A stretch of DNA of 64,000 nt from Bacillota bacterium (lineage in GTDB: Bacteria; Bacillota; Clostridia; Acetivibrionales; DSM-1351). The notes under the pieces were generated by a model that did not search any database, had not been told where the DNA came from, and worked only from the letters and a program-made list of their open reading frames with translations. Positions 34,864-43,752 of the stretch are shown one piece after another; the stretch's first letter is position 1; the number at the start of each line of letters is the position of its first letter. The stretch lies in assembly GCA_023409265.1 (NCBI GenBank), contig JAEYHZ010000004.1:372001-436000 (forward strand), written 5' to 3'. The translations under genes were made by a program, and so were the position numbers.

Positions 34864-35901
34864 ATGGCTAATGCAAACATAAAGATAATTGCTCAAAAAA
34901 CGAAGCTTTCACCCGGAACTGTTTCCATTGTGCTAAATGGACGCGGCAACGAAATGCGTATTTCTCAAAAGACACAAAAACTGGTTTGGGAAGAAGCAAA
35001 ATTATTAGGGTATACTCCAAATATATATGCAAGACGATTGCGGAAGCAGTCGGAAGGAATTTCCGATGCTATTATCGGTATTCTTTGGCCTTCTTTATAT
35101 TCTTCCGAGTTGATTGTAAATTTTTTTGATGGAATACAGAATAGCATTTTGAATGACAAACTAAATGTAGAGGTTGTTTTTAAGCCTTACCAATATTCTG
35201 AAATCAGTAAAATGGAAAAGGTATTTACAAATCAGTTATTTAATGGAGTGATAGTTGTTGGGGCCTCTGACAGCGATGTGGATTATCTGTATAAAATAAA
35301 TTCCTCAATGCCTGTAGTATTGTTCAACCGGCAAAATGACAAATATTGTTCGGTATGCATTGATAACTATAATGCAGGTGAAAGGGTATCCGGTTTACTT
35401 GCAGCCAGAGGACACAAAAAGGTTGGTGTAATCGGACCGAATCTACTATCAAGGAATTTCAGTATGAGAAAAACAGGCTTTTTAGATGGCTGCCAACGCT
35501 ATGGAATAACCGTATTACCGGAGCATAACATACAGGAAACCCTGGATGCCGAAGGCGGAAATAAGAGTGCACAAAGGCTTTTAATGTCAGAGTCTCTGCC
35601 TACAGCTCTTTTTTTACTTGTGTCCAACTATGGTCAGTACGTCTATTCAGCGCTCCAGAACAAAGGAGTACGTATTCCTGAGGACATTGAGATAATCGGT
35701 TATTCCGATGTGGTTACCAATCGAATCTTAAAACCGGGTATGACAGTAATTGATCTGCCAATACAAAAAATGGTTAAGACATGTCTTCAGCTTATTCTGG
35801 ATATGATAAACGGCTATATACAAGATTCTCACAATGTTTTTGAGGAAACGTATTTTATATTTCGTGAAAGCTGTGGAGGGTTCCCTGATACTGCCACCTA
35901 A
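34864..35901 (+). CDS. LacI family transcriptional regulator
   Basis: A 345-residue repressor: HTH IIAQKTKLSPGTVSIVLNGR, hinge YTPNIYARRLRKQ, then the effector domain with FNGVIVVGAS, PVVLFNRQN, AARGHKKVGVIGP, TALFLLVSNYGQYVYSAL and IEIIGYSDV. I start at ATG 34864 (MANANIKIIAQ), where the HTH begins; the frame extends to 34831. It follows the esterase on the same strand but after 300 bases, and may control that gene. Its ligand is unknown. Confidence 0.9.
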   Translation: MANANIKIIAQKTKLSPGTVSIVLNGRGNEMRISQKTQKLVWEEAKLLGYTPNIYARRLRKQSEGISDAIIGILWPSLYSSELIVNFFDGIQNSILNDKLNVEVVFKPYQYSEISKMEKVFTNQLFNGVIVVGASDSDVDYLYKINSSMPVVLFNRQNDKYCSVCIDNYNAGERVSGLLAARGHKKVGVIGPNLLSRNFSMRKTGFLDGCQRYGITVLPEHNIQETLDAEGGNKSAQRLLMSESLPTALFLLVSNYGQYVYSALQNKGVRIPEDIEIIGYSDVVTNRILKPGMTVIDLPIQKMVKTCLQLILDMINGYIQDSHNVFEETYFIFRESCGGFPDTAT

Positions 35902-35968
35902 CAATAATTCAGGCTGTTACAGGCGGAGCTCATGATATTCCGCCTGTAACATTACCAATCACACTTAC

Positions 35969-37954
35969 TTAGTTATCATACCTGATAATCAGATCAGGGT
36001 TATGCCCCTTTTCCATCTTCCTTCTTGCTTTCCGATTTGCTACCGTATCAAAAACAACAGAAAAGTCATAATCAGGGGGGTACAGCTCACTGGCCGGAAC
36101 ATGAAGTTTAAGCCTCTTGTGGGAAATCAGGGATTTCCTGTCCTTTATCTGTACCCCTATCTCTCCTTTTTCATTGGCTGTCTGATATACAATTCCAATA
36201 TCTCTCTGCGGATACACCATTACACTGTCACCAATAGTAAACCTGGCGCTTCTGTTTGGCCTTGGAGGTTCCTTTTCTCTTTGGATATTCGATACGGGCT
36301 TGGCTTTTTGCGTCGATTGTGCAGTTTTGCTCAGCCCTGGTGTGCAGATAACTTCCGTATCCTCCAATTCATCCAAAAAGAAAGCCTGGTTCATACCCGA
36401 TGCTGTCTTTGTATAACTTGCGTTATGCTGCTGACCATATGCATGTTCATGTGCAATTTTAAGCAAATGCTTTGGAAAGCCCAGGCGTTTGGCTATATAA
36501 AGCGCACAGCTTTCCCCCGCTTCTCCTATTTCCAGTTTATATAGAGGCTGCAGGCTTTCCTTGTCAAAGGCCATTCGTGCATTTACAAGCTTATCAGCTT
36601 TTCTGGCATACTCCTTAATTTCAGGATAATGGGTGGTGGCCACAAACAGACAGTTCTTGCTCTTCAGCTCTTCAATAATGGATATGGCAATCCCCATTCC
36701 CTCTGCCGGATCAGTTCCCGAGCCCAGCTCGTCCAGGAGCACAAGACTCTCCTGAGTGGCCTCTTCAAGTATGTTAATGATATTGTTTATATGCGAGGAG
36801 AAAGTTGATAGATTTTCTGATATACTCTGACCGTCACCAATATCACATAAAACTAGATTATTCATACAAAACTCGCTTCCTTCGGCAGCAGGCACATGAA
36901 GCCCGCATTGGGCCATAATAGACAGCAGCCCCGTTGTTTTCAGAGCAACTGTCTTGCCCCCGGTATTTGGTCCTGTTATGATTACCCCATTAATGCCATT
37001 TCCGATTTCAAAATCCAGGGGCACACAGGTAGTCTGATTCAGCAGAGGATGCCTGCCATCCTTTATAATTATTTTACGGGTTACATTGACCTTGACAGGT
37101 ATAGCCTTCATTTGAGCAGATAATTTAGCCTTTGAAAATACTATGTCCAGTACCTCCATAGCATCCATATCCAGCTTAATGGCAGGTATTTGTTCATCAA
37201 CTAATGCTGACAGTGTATATAGTATTTTTCTAATCTCATTTTCCTCTTCTATCTGCAGCAGTGCTAATTCGTTCTGAAGCCTTTGAACCGCCGTAGGTTC
37301 TATAAAGTATGTTCCGCCTGTAGTAGAGGTATCTATTACTGTTCCCGCTATCTGACTTCTGTATTCCTTTTTAACAGGTAATACAAAATGTCCGTTCCTG
37401 GTGGAAACAAAGCTGTCTGTGAACCATTCCTTTTTACTTCTCAAGAGGCTTTCCAGTTTGGTCCGGACCTGACCGGCGGTGCTTTCCATCTTTCTTCTGA
37501 TGTCTCTGAGTTTTGGAGAAGCAGAATCGTCCACCTTTCCGTTTCTGATTGTTCTGTCTATTTCTTCATATAAGTCGCTTAAGTCATTTAGGGAGCCACC
37601 ATAATATGCAACTGCAGTATCCAGAGCCTCTGCTTTTCTCAGATAGGATTTCATTCGTTTGCAGGATACCAGAAACTGTCCGACCAGCACCAGTTGTTCA
37701 GGAATCAGCATTGCTCCCTTTGAGCACAACTCCAAAATTTTGTCCAGCTCGGACATTGTAGCCAGAGGGGGTGTTCCCAGGCTTTCCAGTATCCTTTTTG
37801 CATCGGTTGTTTCCTGCATTTTCTGTCTGCATTCAGCCTCAGAAAGGTATGGTATAAGGTTACTGAGCTTTGCTTTTGCTCTTTCGGACATGGCTAACTC
37901 GCACAACATATCAATTATCCTGTTAAATTCTAAAGTTTTTGAAAAATTATTCAT
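35969..37954 (-). CDS. MutS2-like ATPase lacking the Smr nuclease domain
   Basis: A 661-residue MutS-family ATPase. The MutS2-type N-terminal helical domain (EFNRIIDMLCELAMSERAK) and lever region lead to Walker A GPNTGGKT (near residue 328), LLDELGSGTDPAEG (Walker B) and VATTHYPEIKEYA. A KOW-like beta-barrel (SARFTIGDSVMVYPQRDIGI) follows. Canonical MutS2 (about 790 residues) ends in an Smr endonuclease domain with an HGxG motif; this protein stops without it. It may act on branched DNA or collided ribosomes without cleaving. Start ATG 37954 with AAGGAG upstream; preceded by a highly structured 250-nt RNA region. Confidence 0.9.
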   Translation of the reverse strand: MNNFSKTLEFNRIIDMLCELAMSERAKAKLSNLIPYLSEAECRQKMQETTDAKRILESLGTPPLATMSELDKILELCSKGAMLIPEQLVLVGQFLVSCKRMKSYLRKAEALDTAVAYYGGSLNDLSDLYEEIDRTIRNGKVDDSASPKLRDIRRKMESTAGQVRTKLESLLRSKKEWFTDSFVSTRNGHFVLPVKKEYRSQIAGTVIDTSTTGGTYFIEPTAVQRLQNELALLQIEEENEIRKILYTLSALVDEQIPAIKLDMDAMEVLDIVFSKAKLSAQMKAIPVKVNVTRKIIIKDGRHPLLNQTTCVPLDFEIGNGINGVIITGPNTGGKTVALKTTGLLSIMAQCGLHVPAAEGSEFCMNNLVLCDIGDGQSISENLSTFSSHINNIINILEEATQESLVLLDELGSGTDPAEGMGIAISIIEELKSKNCLFVATTHYPEIKEYARKADKLVNARMAFDKESLQPLYKLEIGEAGESCALYIAKRLGFPKHLLKIAHEHAYGQQHNASYTKTASGMNQAFFLDELEDTEVICTPGLSKTAQSTQKAKPVSNIQREKEPPRPNRSARFTIGDSVMVYPQRDIGIVYQTANEKGEIGVQIKDRKSLISHKRLKLHVPASELYPPDYDFSVVFDTVANRKARRKMEKGHNPDLIIRYDN

Positions 37955-38002
37955 TGTTATACTCCTTTAATTGAGCCCTGAGGCCACTAAACTATTGTGA
38001 CA

Positions 38003-38218
38003 AATAAAAACCCACCGGATTCACTCTGCTTTCAGGCTTGAGCAATAGCTCAAGCAATATACAGAATGCCCCTGTGGGTTTAATAAAACTTTTAGAGCTT
38101 TAACCTGTGAAAAAAACAAAGATGGCAGAGCCACTTTTGCTTGCGCTATGTGACAACTGGTCACAGTGGGCCTTTCACGGATAATAAAAAAGCGTGTCAG
38201 GATTAACCTGTCACGCTT
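38003..38218 (-). other. Three tandem terminator-like hairpins on the minus strand
   Basis: Read on the minus strand: AAGCGTGACAGG paired to 38190-38201, followed by T6 (38184-38218); then CAAAAGTGGC/GCCATCTTTG with T7 (38110-38139); then a rod built from AAACCCAC/GTGGGTTT with an inner GCTTGAGC/GCTCAAGC stem and T5 (38003-38082). TGTGAC/GTCACA (38149-38165) lies between. No protein signal. This is either a terminator stack after DUF4349 or a regulated leader of the MutS2-like gene. Confidence 0.55.
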
Positions 38219-38387
38219 AAAGCTCATATTTAATTCCGGATATAATAAATGCATATCGTGAGGGTACTAATGGTAATTGAATAATATAAATAAAAGAATA
38301 CTAAAAGAAAGTCTTTTATTTACTATTCTTATACGCTTAACAACTTATAAAGTACCTGTGTAAATTCAGTCCGGAAAAAAGTTTAAA

Positions 38388-38460
38388 GCATGTCTGTACG
38401 TACAAAACTGTACGAAAAGCAGGTGTATAAATGATACCTGATGTATCATAAAAGGCATGC
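38388..38460. other. Structured intergenic element with TGTACGTACA palindrome
   Basis: GCATG (38388-38392) pairs with CATGC (38456-38460), enclosing TGTACGTACA, a repeated CTGTACG and a CAGGT/ACCTG stem (38420-38440). Found in the gene-free 37955-38622; the remainder (38461-38622) shows nothing further. Confidence 0.4.
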
Positions 38461-38622
38461 TAAATAAAGGTTAGAACCAAAATTTAAATGCCAACAACTT
38501 ATTTAGTTGTTTACCACCTTTACAGACGCGGCCAACATTAAAACTTTCCCCCTCGTAAACTAAATTTTGAAATCATAATAACATATGAAAAATTTCATGT
38601 CAAGGTTCGAAATTTATTTTAT

Positions 38623-39708
38623 TTATTCCTGGTTCTTGGGTATCTCGTTTTCAGAGATTTCACCTCCGGTATTTTCAGTTTTCTCAGCCATTTGTGATAT
38701 ATCTGGAACCACCAGGGGTCGAAGCTGCTTTTCCGGTTTTTTCATTTTTCTCCTGATAATTCTGTACAAAATATAACCGATTGCGCCTAAAGGTATGAGA
38801 ACCGGCATTGCTGCTGCAAGGAATACAATTGTATCCTGCAGGAAGTTCCACAACCCTGAAACACTGTTTTTGAAGCCTGAAGAAATCCGGTAGAAAAATC
38901 CGTCGGTTTCCTTGGGTTGAACGGGTTTTATCTGTTCAACTTCACTTATATTTACTGTCAATGTGGAGTATTCAACCAGGGAATCCCACTTTTTGAGAGT
39001 GCCTGTCAGATTTTCAATTTCATAGTTTGTTGTCTGCAGTTCCTTTTCAATCTTAAGAATATCCTCCATTTTTACAGCTTTCTTCAGTAATTCCAGTAAT
39101 CTTTCCTGCTGTATTGTAAGTGATTTCAGTCTGGCCTCTGTATCAAAGTACTGCTCAGTCACATCCTGACCATTTGACTGTTCGAATACAACGGTACCAA
39201 ATTTCTTTAAATCTATAAATGATTGATCGTATTTTACTTTGGGTACTCTGTAAATGAATACGGCACTTCGAAGACCCTGATAGCCTATTCCTCCTCCTTT
39301 AATTGAGGAACTCTGCTGATAGGCTCCAATAGATGTCATATATTTAGATAATTCTGTTCTGGTCTTGTCAAACTCCAGGGTTTCAAAGTCAATCTGGCCG
39401 TTAAAGATAATTTTTTGATTAGTATTAAAAACAGTCTGATTATTTTGAACCGTTGAGCCTTCACTCTTAACGATCAGGTAATCGGAAGCTGAAGCTTCAC
39501 CCTGTCCGGCAGACGTCACTTTCACAGATTTATCAACCTTACCGCCATATAACATATCCCCATTATTCACGGCTTCACTGTATTGTACAGCAACTTCCTT
39601 ACTTGCAGCCATTGATGGAGAACTTGTATCCTTACTGGAACTGCCACACCCAACAAAGGATACTGCTAACACTAAAACTGAAAGCCATAAACAAAACCTT
39701 TTTCTCAT
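38623..39708 (-). CDS. DUF4349 lipoprotein
   Basis: A 361-residue membrane-anchored lipoprotein. The signal peptide ends at a lipobox VSFVGC (Cys near residue 21). Residues 95-265 are the DUF4349 domain (INFNGQIDFETLEFDKTRTEL-like IIFNGQIDFETL, EQYFDTEARLKSLTIQQERL, coiled coil around LLELLKKAVKMEDILKIEKEL, STLTVNISEV). A transmembrane helix follows (IVFLAAAMPVLIPLGAIGYI) and then a basic/acidic tail. The family is of unknown role, possibly cell-envelope. Start ATG 39708 after AGGAG. Confidence 0.9.
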   Translation of the reverse strand: MRKRFCLWLSVLVLAVSFVGCGSSSKDTSSPSMAASKEVAVQYSEAVNNGDMLYGGKVDKSVKVTSAGQGEASASDYLIVKSEGSTVQNNQTVFNTNQKIIFNGQIDFETLEFDKTRTELSKYMTSIGAYQQSSSIKGGGIGYQGLRSAVFIYRVPKVKYDQSFIDLKKFGTVVFEQSNGQDVTEQYFDTEARLKSLTIQQERLLELLKKAVKMEDILKIEKELQTTNYEIENLTGTLKKWDSLVEYSTLTVNISEVEQIKPVQPKETDGFFYRISSGFKNSVSGLWNFLQDTIVFLAAAMPVLIPLGAIGYILYRIIRRKMKKPEKQLRPLVVPDISQMAEKTENTGGEISENEIPKNQE

Positions 39709-39879
39709 ACTTTTTCCTCCTTAAAGCGGTCTGTAATTATCCAATATATTACCTATACCAATTAGACGAACCAAAAGGAAAAATGTTTCAATGTGGTAAA
39801 GTGATAAATAAAGGTTAAGAAACCGGATTTTGCACAGCCTCGCTTTAAAGCCAGGGCTATGCAGGATTTTTGAGGCATG

Positions 39880-39910
39880 AAAAAGAGTATAAGCAAGCTT
39901 ATACTCTTTT
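39880..39910 (-). terminator. Terminator of tRNA-His
   Basis: AAAAAGAGTATAAG pairs with CTTATACTCTTTTT around a 4-base loop, directly at the tRNA 3' end; ends in T5 on the minus strand. A weaker GCACAGCC/GGCTATGC stem lies at 39832-39862. Confidence 0.9.
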
Positions 39911-39911
39911 T

Positions 39912-39989
<78 letters not shown>

Positions 39990-40019
39990 ATATATCGTGT
40001 CCCGCAAGACACATTTGAT

Positions 40020-40048
40020 ATTTTACGGTACAAAAGGGTATTTGTCAA
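40020..40048 (-). promoter_or_regulatory. Sigma-A promoter of tRNA-His
   Basis: Minus strand TTGACA (40048-40043), 17-base spacer, TAAAAT (40025-40020), about 30 bases before the tRNA. Confidence 0.85.
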
Positions 40049-40139
40049 TAGCTTTTATAATTTATTTGTAATATAGCCACAAATATCTATAAATCAATAT
40101 TTTAAAGGCATTATATTATTTCCAAAATTAACAAATTCC

Positions 40140-40168
40140 TTGCCAATTTTTTGGGCAGATAGTATAAT
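40140..40168 (+). promoter_or_regulatory. Sigma-A promoter of the zinc-ribbon gene
   Basis: TTGCCA (40140-40145), 17-base spacer, TATAAT (40163-40168), about 110 bases before the start codon. Confidence 0.75.
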
Positions 40169-40279
40169 ATAATTGCTAAGGCTTATAATTTCTTATTCTT
40201 ATTTATACAATCCTTTTTCGTTCCGTTATGTTTAAGGTCTTATATGCTCAGCAATAAAAAATTTTTTGGAGGTAGTTCC

Positions 40280-40456
40280 ATGCAAGACAAAACTCTTACT
40301 TGTAAAGATTGCGGCGCAACTTTTACGTTTACGGTTGGCGAGCAACAGTTTTATGCCGAAAAAGGATTCACTAACGAGCCAGCAAGATGTCCAGATTGTA
40401 GAAAAGCTAAAAAAGCATCACAAAAAAGCTTTAATGGCGGTTACAATAAAAGATAA
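40280..40456 (+). CDS. Small zinc-ribbon protein
   Basis: A 58-residue protein with two CxxC knuckles, LTCKDCGATFTFT and ARCPDCRKAKK, fitting the probable-zinc-ribbon family common in clostridia. The conserved FYAEKGFTNEP lies between them. ATG 40280 follows TTGGAGG; the frame upstream to 40244 is not used. It has its own promoter and terminator. Such proteins are often highly expressed and may bind RNA, DNA or zinc; role unknown. Confidence 0.9.
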   Translation: MQDKTLTCKDCGATFTFTVGEQQFYAEKGFTNEPARCPDCRKAKKASQKSFNGGYNKR

Positions 40457-40487
40457 GATGTGTACGTATTAATCACAGTGAAGCATT

Positions 40488-40517
40488 AAACCCCTGGAGT
40501 TTTTCCAGGGGTTTTTG
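40488..40517 (+). terminator. Terminator of the zinc-ribbon gene
   Basis: AAACCCCTGG pairs with CCAGGGGTTT and is followed by TTGTTGTTT. Confidence 0.92.
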
Positions 40518-40553
40518 TTGTTTAGGTGTTTAAACTTATTATTAGTATAAAAG

Positions 40554-41612
40554 CTACTTAGTGGTGAACTTGTAAATTGTTGTGTGGTGGTACTGTTGAT
40601 TGGCCTTAAGTATCGGGGATGGAAAATGCGTATGTTTCATAGCATTGGGGAAGTATTGAGTTTCAAGGCATAAACCTGTTCTCTTGCTGTAAACGGCATT
40701 TTCTTTTCCAATCAGGTCTTCGGTAAGGAAATTACCCGAATAGAACTGTATTCCGGGTTTTGTTGTAAATACCTGCATCAGACGGCCACTATCAGGATCA
40801 TATAATTCAGTGGCCACTTCCTCTATATTACCTTTGGTATTTAATACCCAGTTGTGGTCATAGCCCTTACCATTGGCGATTTGCTCGTCACTGCTGTTCA
40901 GACCTTCTGTGAAAGTCTTGAGTGTGGTGAAATCCATTACTGTACCTTTTACACTTCTGATTTCTCCGGTTGGAATACATTCATTTGTCACCGGAGTAAA
41001 GCTGTCTGCATTTATATAAATCTGATGTTTTAAAACGTCACCTGAAGAATGTCCTGCAAGATTAAAGTAAGCATGGTTGGTGAGATTTACAACTGTATCC
41101 TGATCTGACACTGCCTTATAATCAATTACCAGCTCATTATCTTCAGTTAAGGAATATTCAACCTTAACCTGAAGAGTTCCCGGATAGTTCTCTTCTCCGT
41201 CGGGACTGGTATGAGTCAGAACCAGCTTCTCTGCCCCATTTTCAGTTACTGTCTCAGCGTTCCAGGTAACATTATGAAAACCTATCCTTCCACCATGCAA
41301 ATGGTTGTTGCCATCATTTTTTGCCAGTTCATATACCTTGCCGTTAAGTTCAAACTTTGCAGCCTCTATTCTGTTTGCGTGTCTTCCAATTAGCGCGCCA
41401 ATATAACCCGGATTTTCAATATATTTTTCAAGCTTTCTGTAGCCAAGTGCCACATCGGCCATATTTCCGTTTTTATCAGGCACAACGATGGAAACAATAA
41501 TCCCACCAAAATTTGTAATGTCAACAGATACTTTTTTAGAATTTGTTAAAGTAAAAATATCAACCTTTGTTCCATCAGGTAAAGTTCCGAAGTAATTTTT
41601 TTTAATACTCAA
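40554..41612 (-). CDS. galM: Aldose 1-epimerase (mutarotase)
   Basis: A 352-residue beta-sandwich enzyme interconverting alpha and beta anomers of glucose, galactose or other aldoses. NFGGIIVSIVVPDKNG, GRHANRIEAAKF, NNHLHGG and the catalytic His in VVNLTNHAYFNLAG, with the catalytic Glu near LCLETQYFPNAMKH. Full length. ATG 41612, with a purine-rich AGGAAA upstream. It stands alone; it would help feed sugars set free by the glycosidases nearby. Confidence 0.95.
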   Translation of the reverse strand: MSIKKNYFGTLPDGTKVDIFTLTNSKKVSVDITNFGGIIVSIVVPDKNGNMADVALGYRKLEKYIENPGYIGALIGRHANRIEAAKFELNGKVYELAKNDGNNHLHGGRIGFHNVTWNAETVTENGAEKLVLTHTSPDGEENYPGTLQVKVEYSLTEDNELVIDYKAVSDQDTVVNLTNHAYFNLAGHSSGDVLKHQIYINADSFTPVTNECIPTGEIRSVKGTVMDFTTLKTFTEGLNSSDEQIANGKGYDHNWVLNTKGNIEEVATELYDPDSGRLMQVFTTKPGIQFYSGNFLTEDLIGKENAVYSKRTGLCLETQYFPNAMKHTHFPSPILKANQQYHHTTIYKFTTK

Positions 41613-41655
41613 TGTTTTTTCCTCCCCGAGTAAAAATAATTATTTTATAACGCAA

Positions 41656-41808
41656 AGGTTAAAATAGAAAATTTTTCAGCTGTAGAAAAATTTTCTTACC
41701 TTAAGCGCCTTTCAACGAGGCGGGAGATATGTTTACCCCCTGAAAGCCAAAGCAGCATCAGCCACCTTTAGAGGTAGGGGGAGATATATATCGCCTCGTT
41801 ATATATTT
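41656..41808 (+). repeat. Nested inverted-repeat element, copy 1
   Basis: GGTTAAAATAGAAAATTT, then an AGAAAATTTTTC/GAAAAATTTTC dyad, then AACGAGGCG (41714-41722) paired with CGCCTCGTT (41792-41800). Inside, CCCCC (41736-41740) can pair with GGGGG (41777-41781), and GGGAGATAT occurs twice. A shorter diverged relative is at 45893-45952. It may be an IS200/IS605-like end or a structured RNA. Confidence 0.5.
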
Positions 41809-41907
41809 ATATAATAATTGAATAATTTATATGTGACAACATGAATGTAAAAAAAAGCAAATCTGATAACTGTAAAAAAGCATATCTCATTTCACGGTGT
41901 GAGTTAC

Positions 41908-41952
41908 GGGAATGATAATAATAAAACCCGGAAGTTATTATTAATCATTCCC
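41908..41952 (-). terminator. Long hairpin after the ABC exporter operon
   Basis: GGGAATGATAATAATAA pairs with TTATTATTAATCATTCCC with one bulge. It starts 16 bases past the exporter stop. It lacks a clean T-run, so it could be a terminator or mRNA stabiliser. Confidence 0.55.
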
Positions 41953-41967
41953 TAAACATTAATTTTA

Positions 41968-43752
41968 TTAACCTGCTTCCAGTACAGTGAACTGTGAATT
42001 ATATAATTGATAATAGTGTCCTTTCATGTTCAGCAGCTCATCATGAGTTCCACGTTCAACTATTGAACCGTCATCAATGTACATAATGCAATCTGCATTT
42101 TTTATTGTAGAAAGTCTATGAGCAATTATAAAGGAGGTTCTGCCTTTTAAAAGCTTCTGCAGCCCGTTTTGAAGCGCAAGCTCGGTTCTTGTGTCTATAC
42201 TGGAGGTAGCTTCATCCAGTATCAAAATTCTCGGGTCGGCAAGCAAGGCTCTGGCAAAGGATATAAGCTGTCTTTCTCCTATAGAAAGACGTGTACCTCT
42301 TTCATTTATTTCTGTATCGTAGCCGTCCTTAAGATTCATTATGAAATCATGGGCACAAACTGTTTTAGCTGCTCTGATTGCTTCCTCATCAGTTGCATCA
42401 GGCCTCGCGTATTTGATATTGCTCATTACGGTGCCCGAAAACAGGAAGGTATCCTGAAGCATAACACCCATCTGCGTTCTGATTGATTCCAAAGTCACAC
42501 TCTTCAAATTTATTCCATCAACCAGAACCTCTCCTTCCTGCACATCATAAAATCTGCTCAACAGATTGATTATGGTACTCTTACCGGCACCGGTAGGTCC
42601 TACAAGAGCTATGGTACTGCCAGGTTCCACCTTGAAGTTGATATTGTTAAGTATTTTATTCCCATCTTCTTCATCATATGAAAAGCCTACATTTTTAAAC
42701 TCAACCGAACCCTTGATCTGAGGCATTTCCTTTGCACCGGGAAGATTGGATATGGTTGGCTTTTCATCTATGGTCTCGAATATTCTTTCAAGGTAAGCCA
42801 TGGCATTAATCATAGCATTATAGAAATTTCCCATATTGGTTATAGGCTGCCAGAATCTCCATATGTAGCTGACAAAAGCTATAAGCACACCTACCGATAT
42901 ACCCTGTATCCACATTATTCCTGCAAAATACAGAATTACAACTCCGATGGTGGAGATACTGTCTATAATTGGCCACAGAATGAAGTTGGATTTGACGAAT
43001 CTCATCCATGCAGCTCTATAAGCTGCACTAAGTTCATGGAATATGCTTTCATTCTGATTTTCACGTGCAAATGACTGGGTAACCTTAACACCACAAATAC
43101 TTTCATGTATGTATGCATTAAGATTTGACTGCTTCATGCTGAGTACCTGTGTGTTTTTTCTCTGAATGTTTTTTATTAACATTATTGCAATTATTAAGGG
43201 AGGTAAGCCCAGCAGACTCACAAGAGTCAGTTTTACATTAATTACCAGCATGAATACCACAATACATACCAAGGTAAACATATCGGTTATAAAGTTTATA
43301 AATCCGTTTGAAAGCAGATCACTCAGGGAATTGACATAGTTTATTACTCTAACCAGTATTTTTCCGTGGGGACGACTGTCATAATAGGAAAATGGCAGTT
43401 CCTGCAGCTTGTAGAAAATATCCTCCCTTATTTTCTTTACTACGTTATTTCCTATTTTAGACATTAATATAACTCTGAATTTAAAACATATGGCATTTAC
43501 CACAAGTGTAACTGCAAATATTGCTGTTAATATTATGAGACCATTAACATCCCTGTCAGGAATTTTGTTGTCAATTGCGTCCTGTACAAGTACCGGCCCC
43601 AGTAGATTTGCTACACTGGCAAGCAGCATCAACATTACTGTAACTGCCATTGTCGTCTTGTAGGGCTTCAGATATCTCAGAAGTCTTATGAGGTCTTTCA
43701 TTTTAAACTTTGACACTAATTCTTCATCTACATCGTATTTGTTTCTGGCCAT
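41968..43752 (-). CDS. ABC exporter half-transporter, canonical ATPase subunit
   Basis: A 594-residue fused membrane/ATPase protein. Six transmembrane helices in residues 35-310, then the nucleotide-binding domain: Walker A GPTGAGKS (385-392), signature LSIGE (489-493, in place of LSGGQ), Walker B ILILDEA with catalytic Glu514, and the H-loop IIAHRLS. It is the second gene of a pair, with the start overlapping the stop of the first by one base (TAATG) and GGAGG inside the upstream gene. Together they form a heterodimeric multidrug-type exporter of the BmrC/D or LmrC/D kind. Substrate unknown. Confidence 0.93.
   Translation of the reverse strand: MARNKYDVDEELVSKFKMKDLIRLLRYLKPYKTTMAVTVMLMLLASVANLLGPVLVQDAIDNKIPDRDVNGLIILTAIFAVTLVVNAICFKFRVILMSKIGNNVVKKIREDIFYKLQELPFSYYDSRPHGKILVRVINYVNSLSDLLSNGFINFITDMFTLVCIVVFMLVINVKLTLVSLLGLPPLIIAIMLIKNIQRKNTQVLSMKQSNLNAYIHESICGVKVTQSFARENQNESIFHELSAAYRAAWMRFVKSNFILWPIIDSISTIGVVILYFAGIMWIQGISVGVLIAFVSYIWRFWQPITNMGNFYNAMINAMAYLERIFETIDEKPTISNLPGAKEMPQIKGSVEFKNVGFSYDEEDGNKILNNINFKVEPGSTIALVGPTGAGKSTIINLLSRFYDVQEGEVLVDGINLKSVTLESIRTQMGVMLQDTFLFSGTVMSNIKYARPDATDEEAIRAAKTVCAHDFIMNLKDGYDTEINERGTRLSIGERQLISFARALLADPRILILDEATSSIDTRTELALQNGLQKLLKGRTSFIIAHRLSTIKNADCIMYIDDGSIVERGTHDELLNMKGHYYQLYNSQFTVLEAG

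Noticed and set aside
38003..38218. Cobalamin riboswitch or T-box before the MutS2-like gene
   Set aside because: A CCCACTGTGAC string recalls the B12 box, but the remaining conserved blocks and the T-box sequence are missing.
38021..38254. 77-residue minus-strand frame
   Set aside because: Overlaps three terminator hairpins; composition not protein-like.
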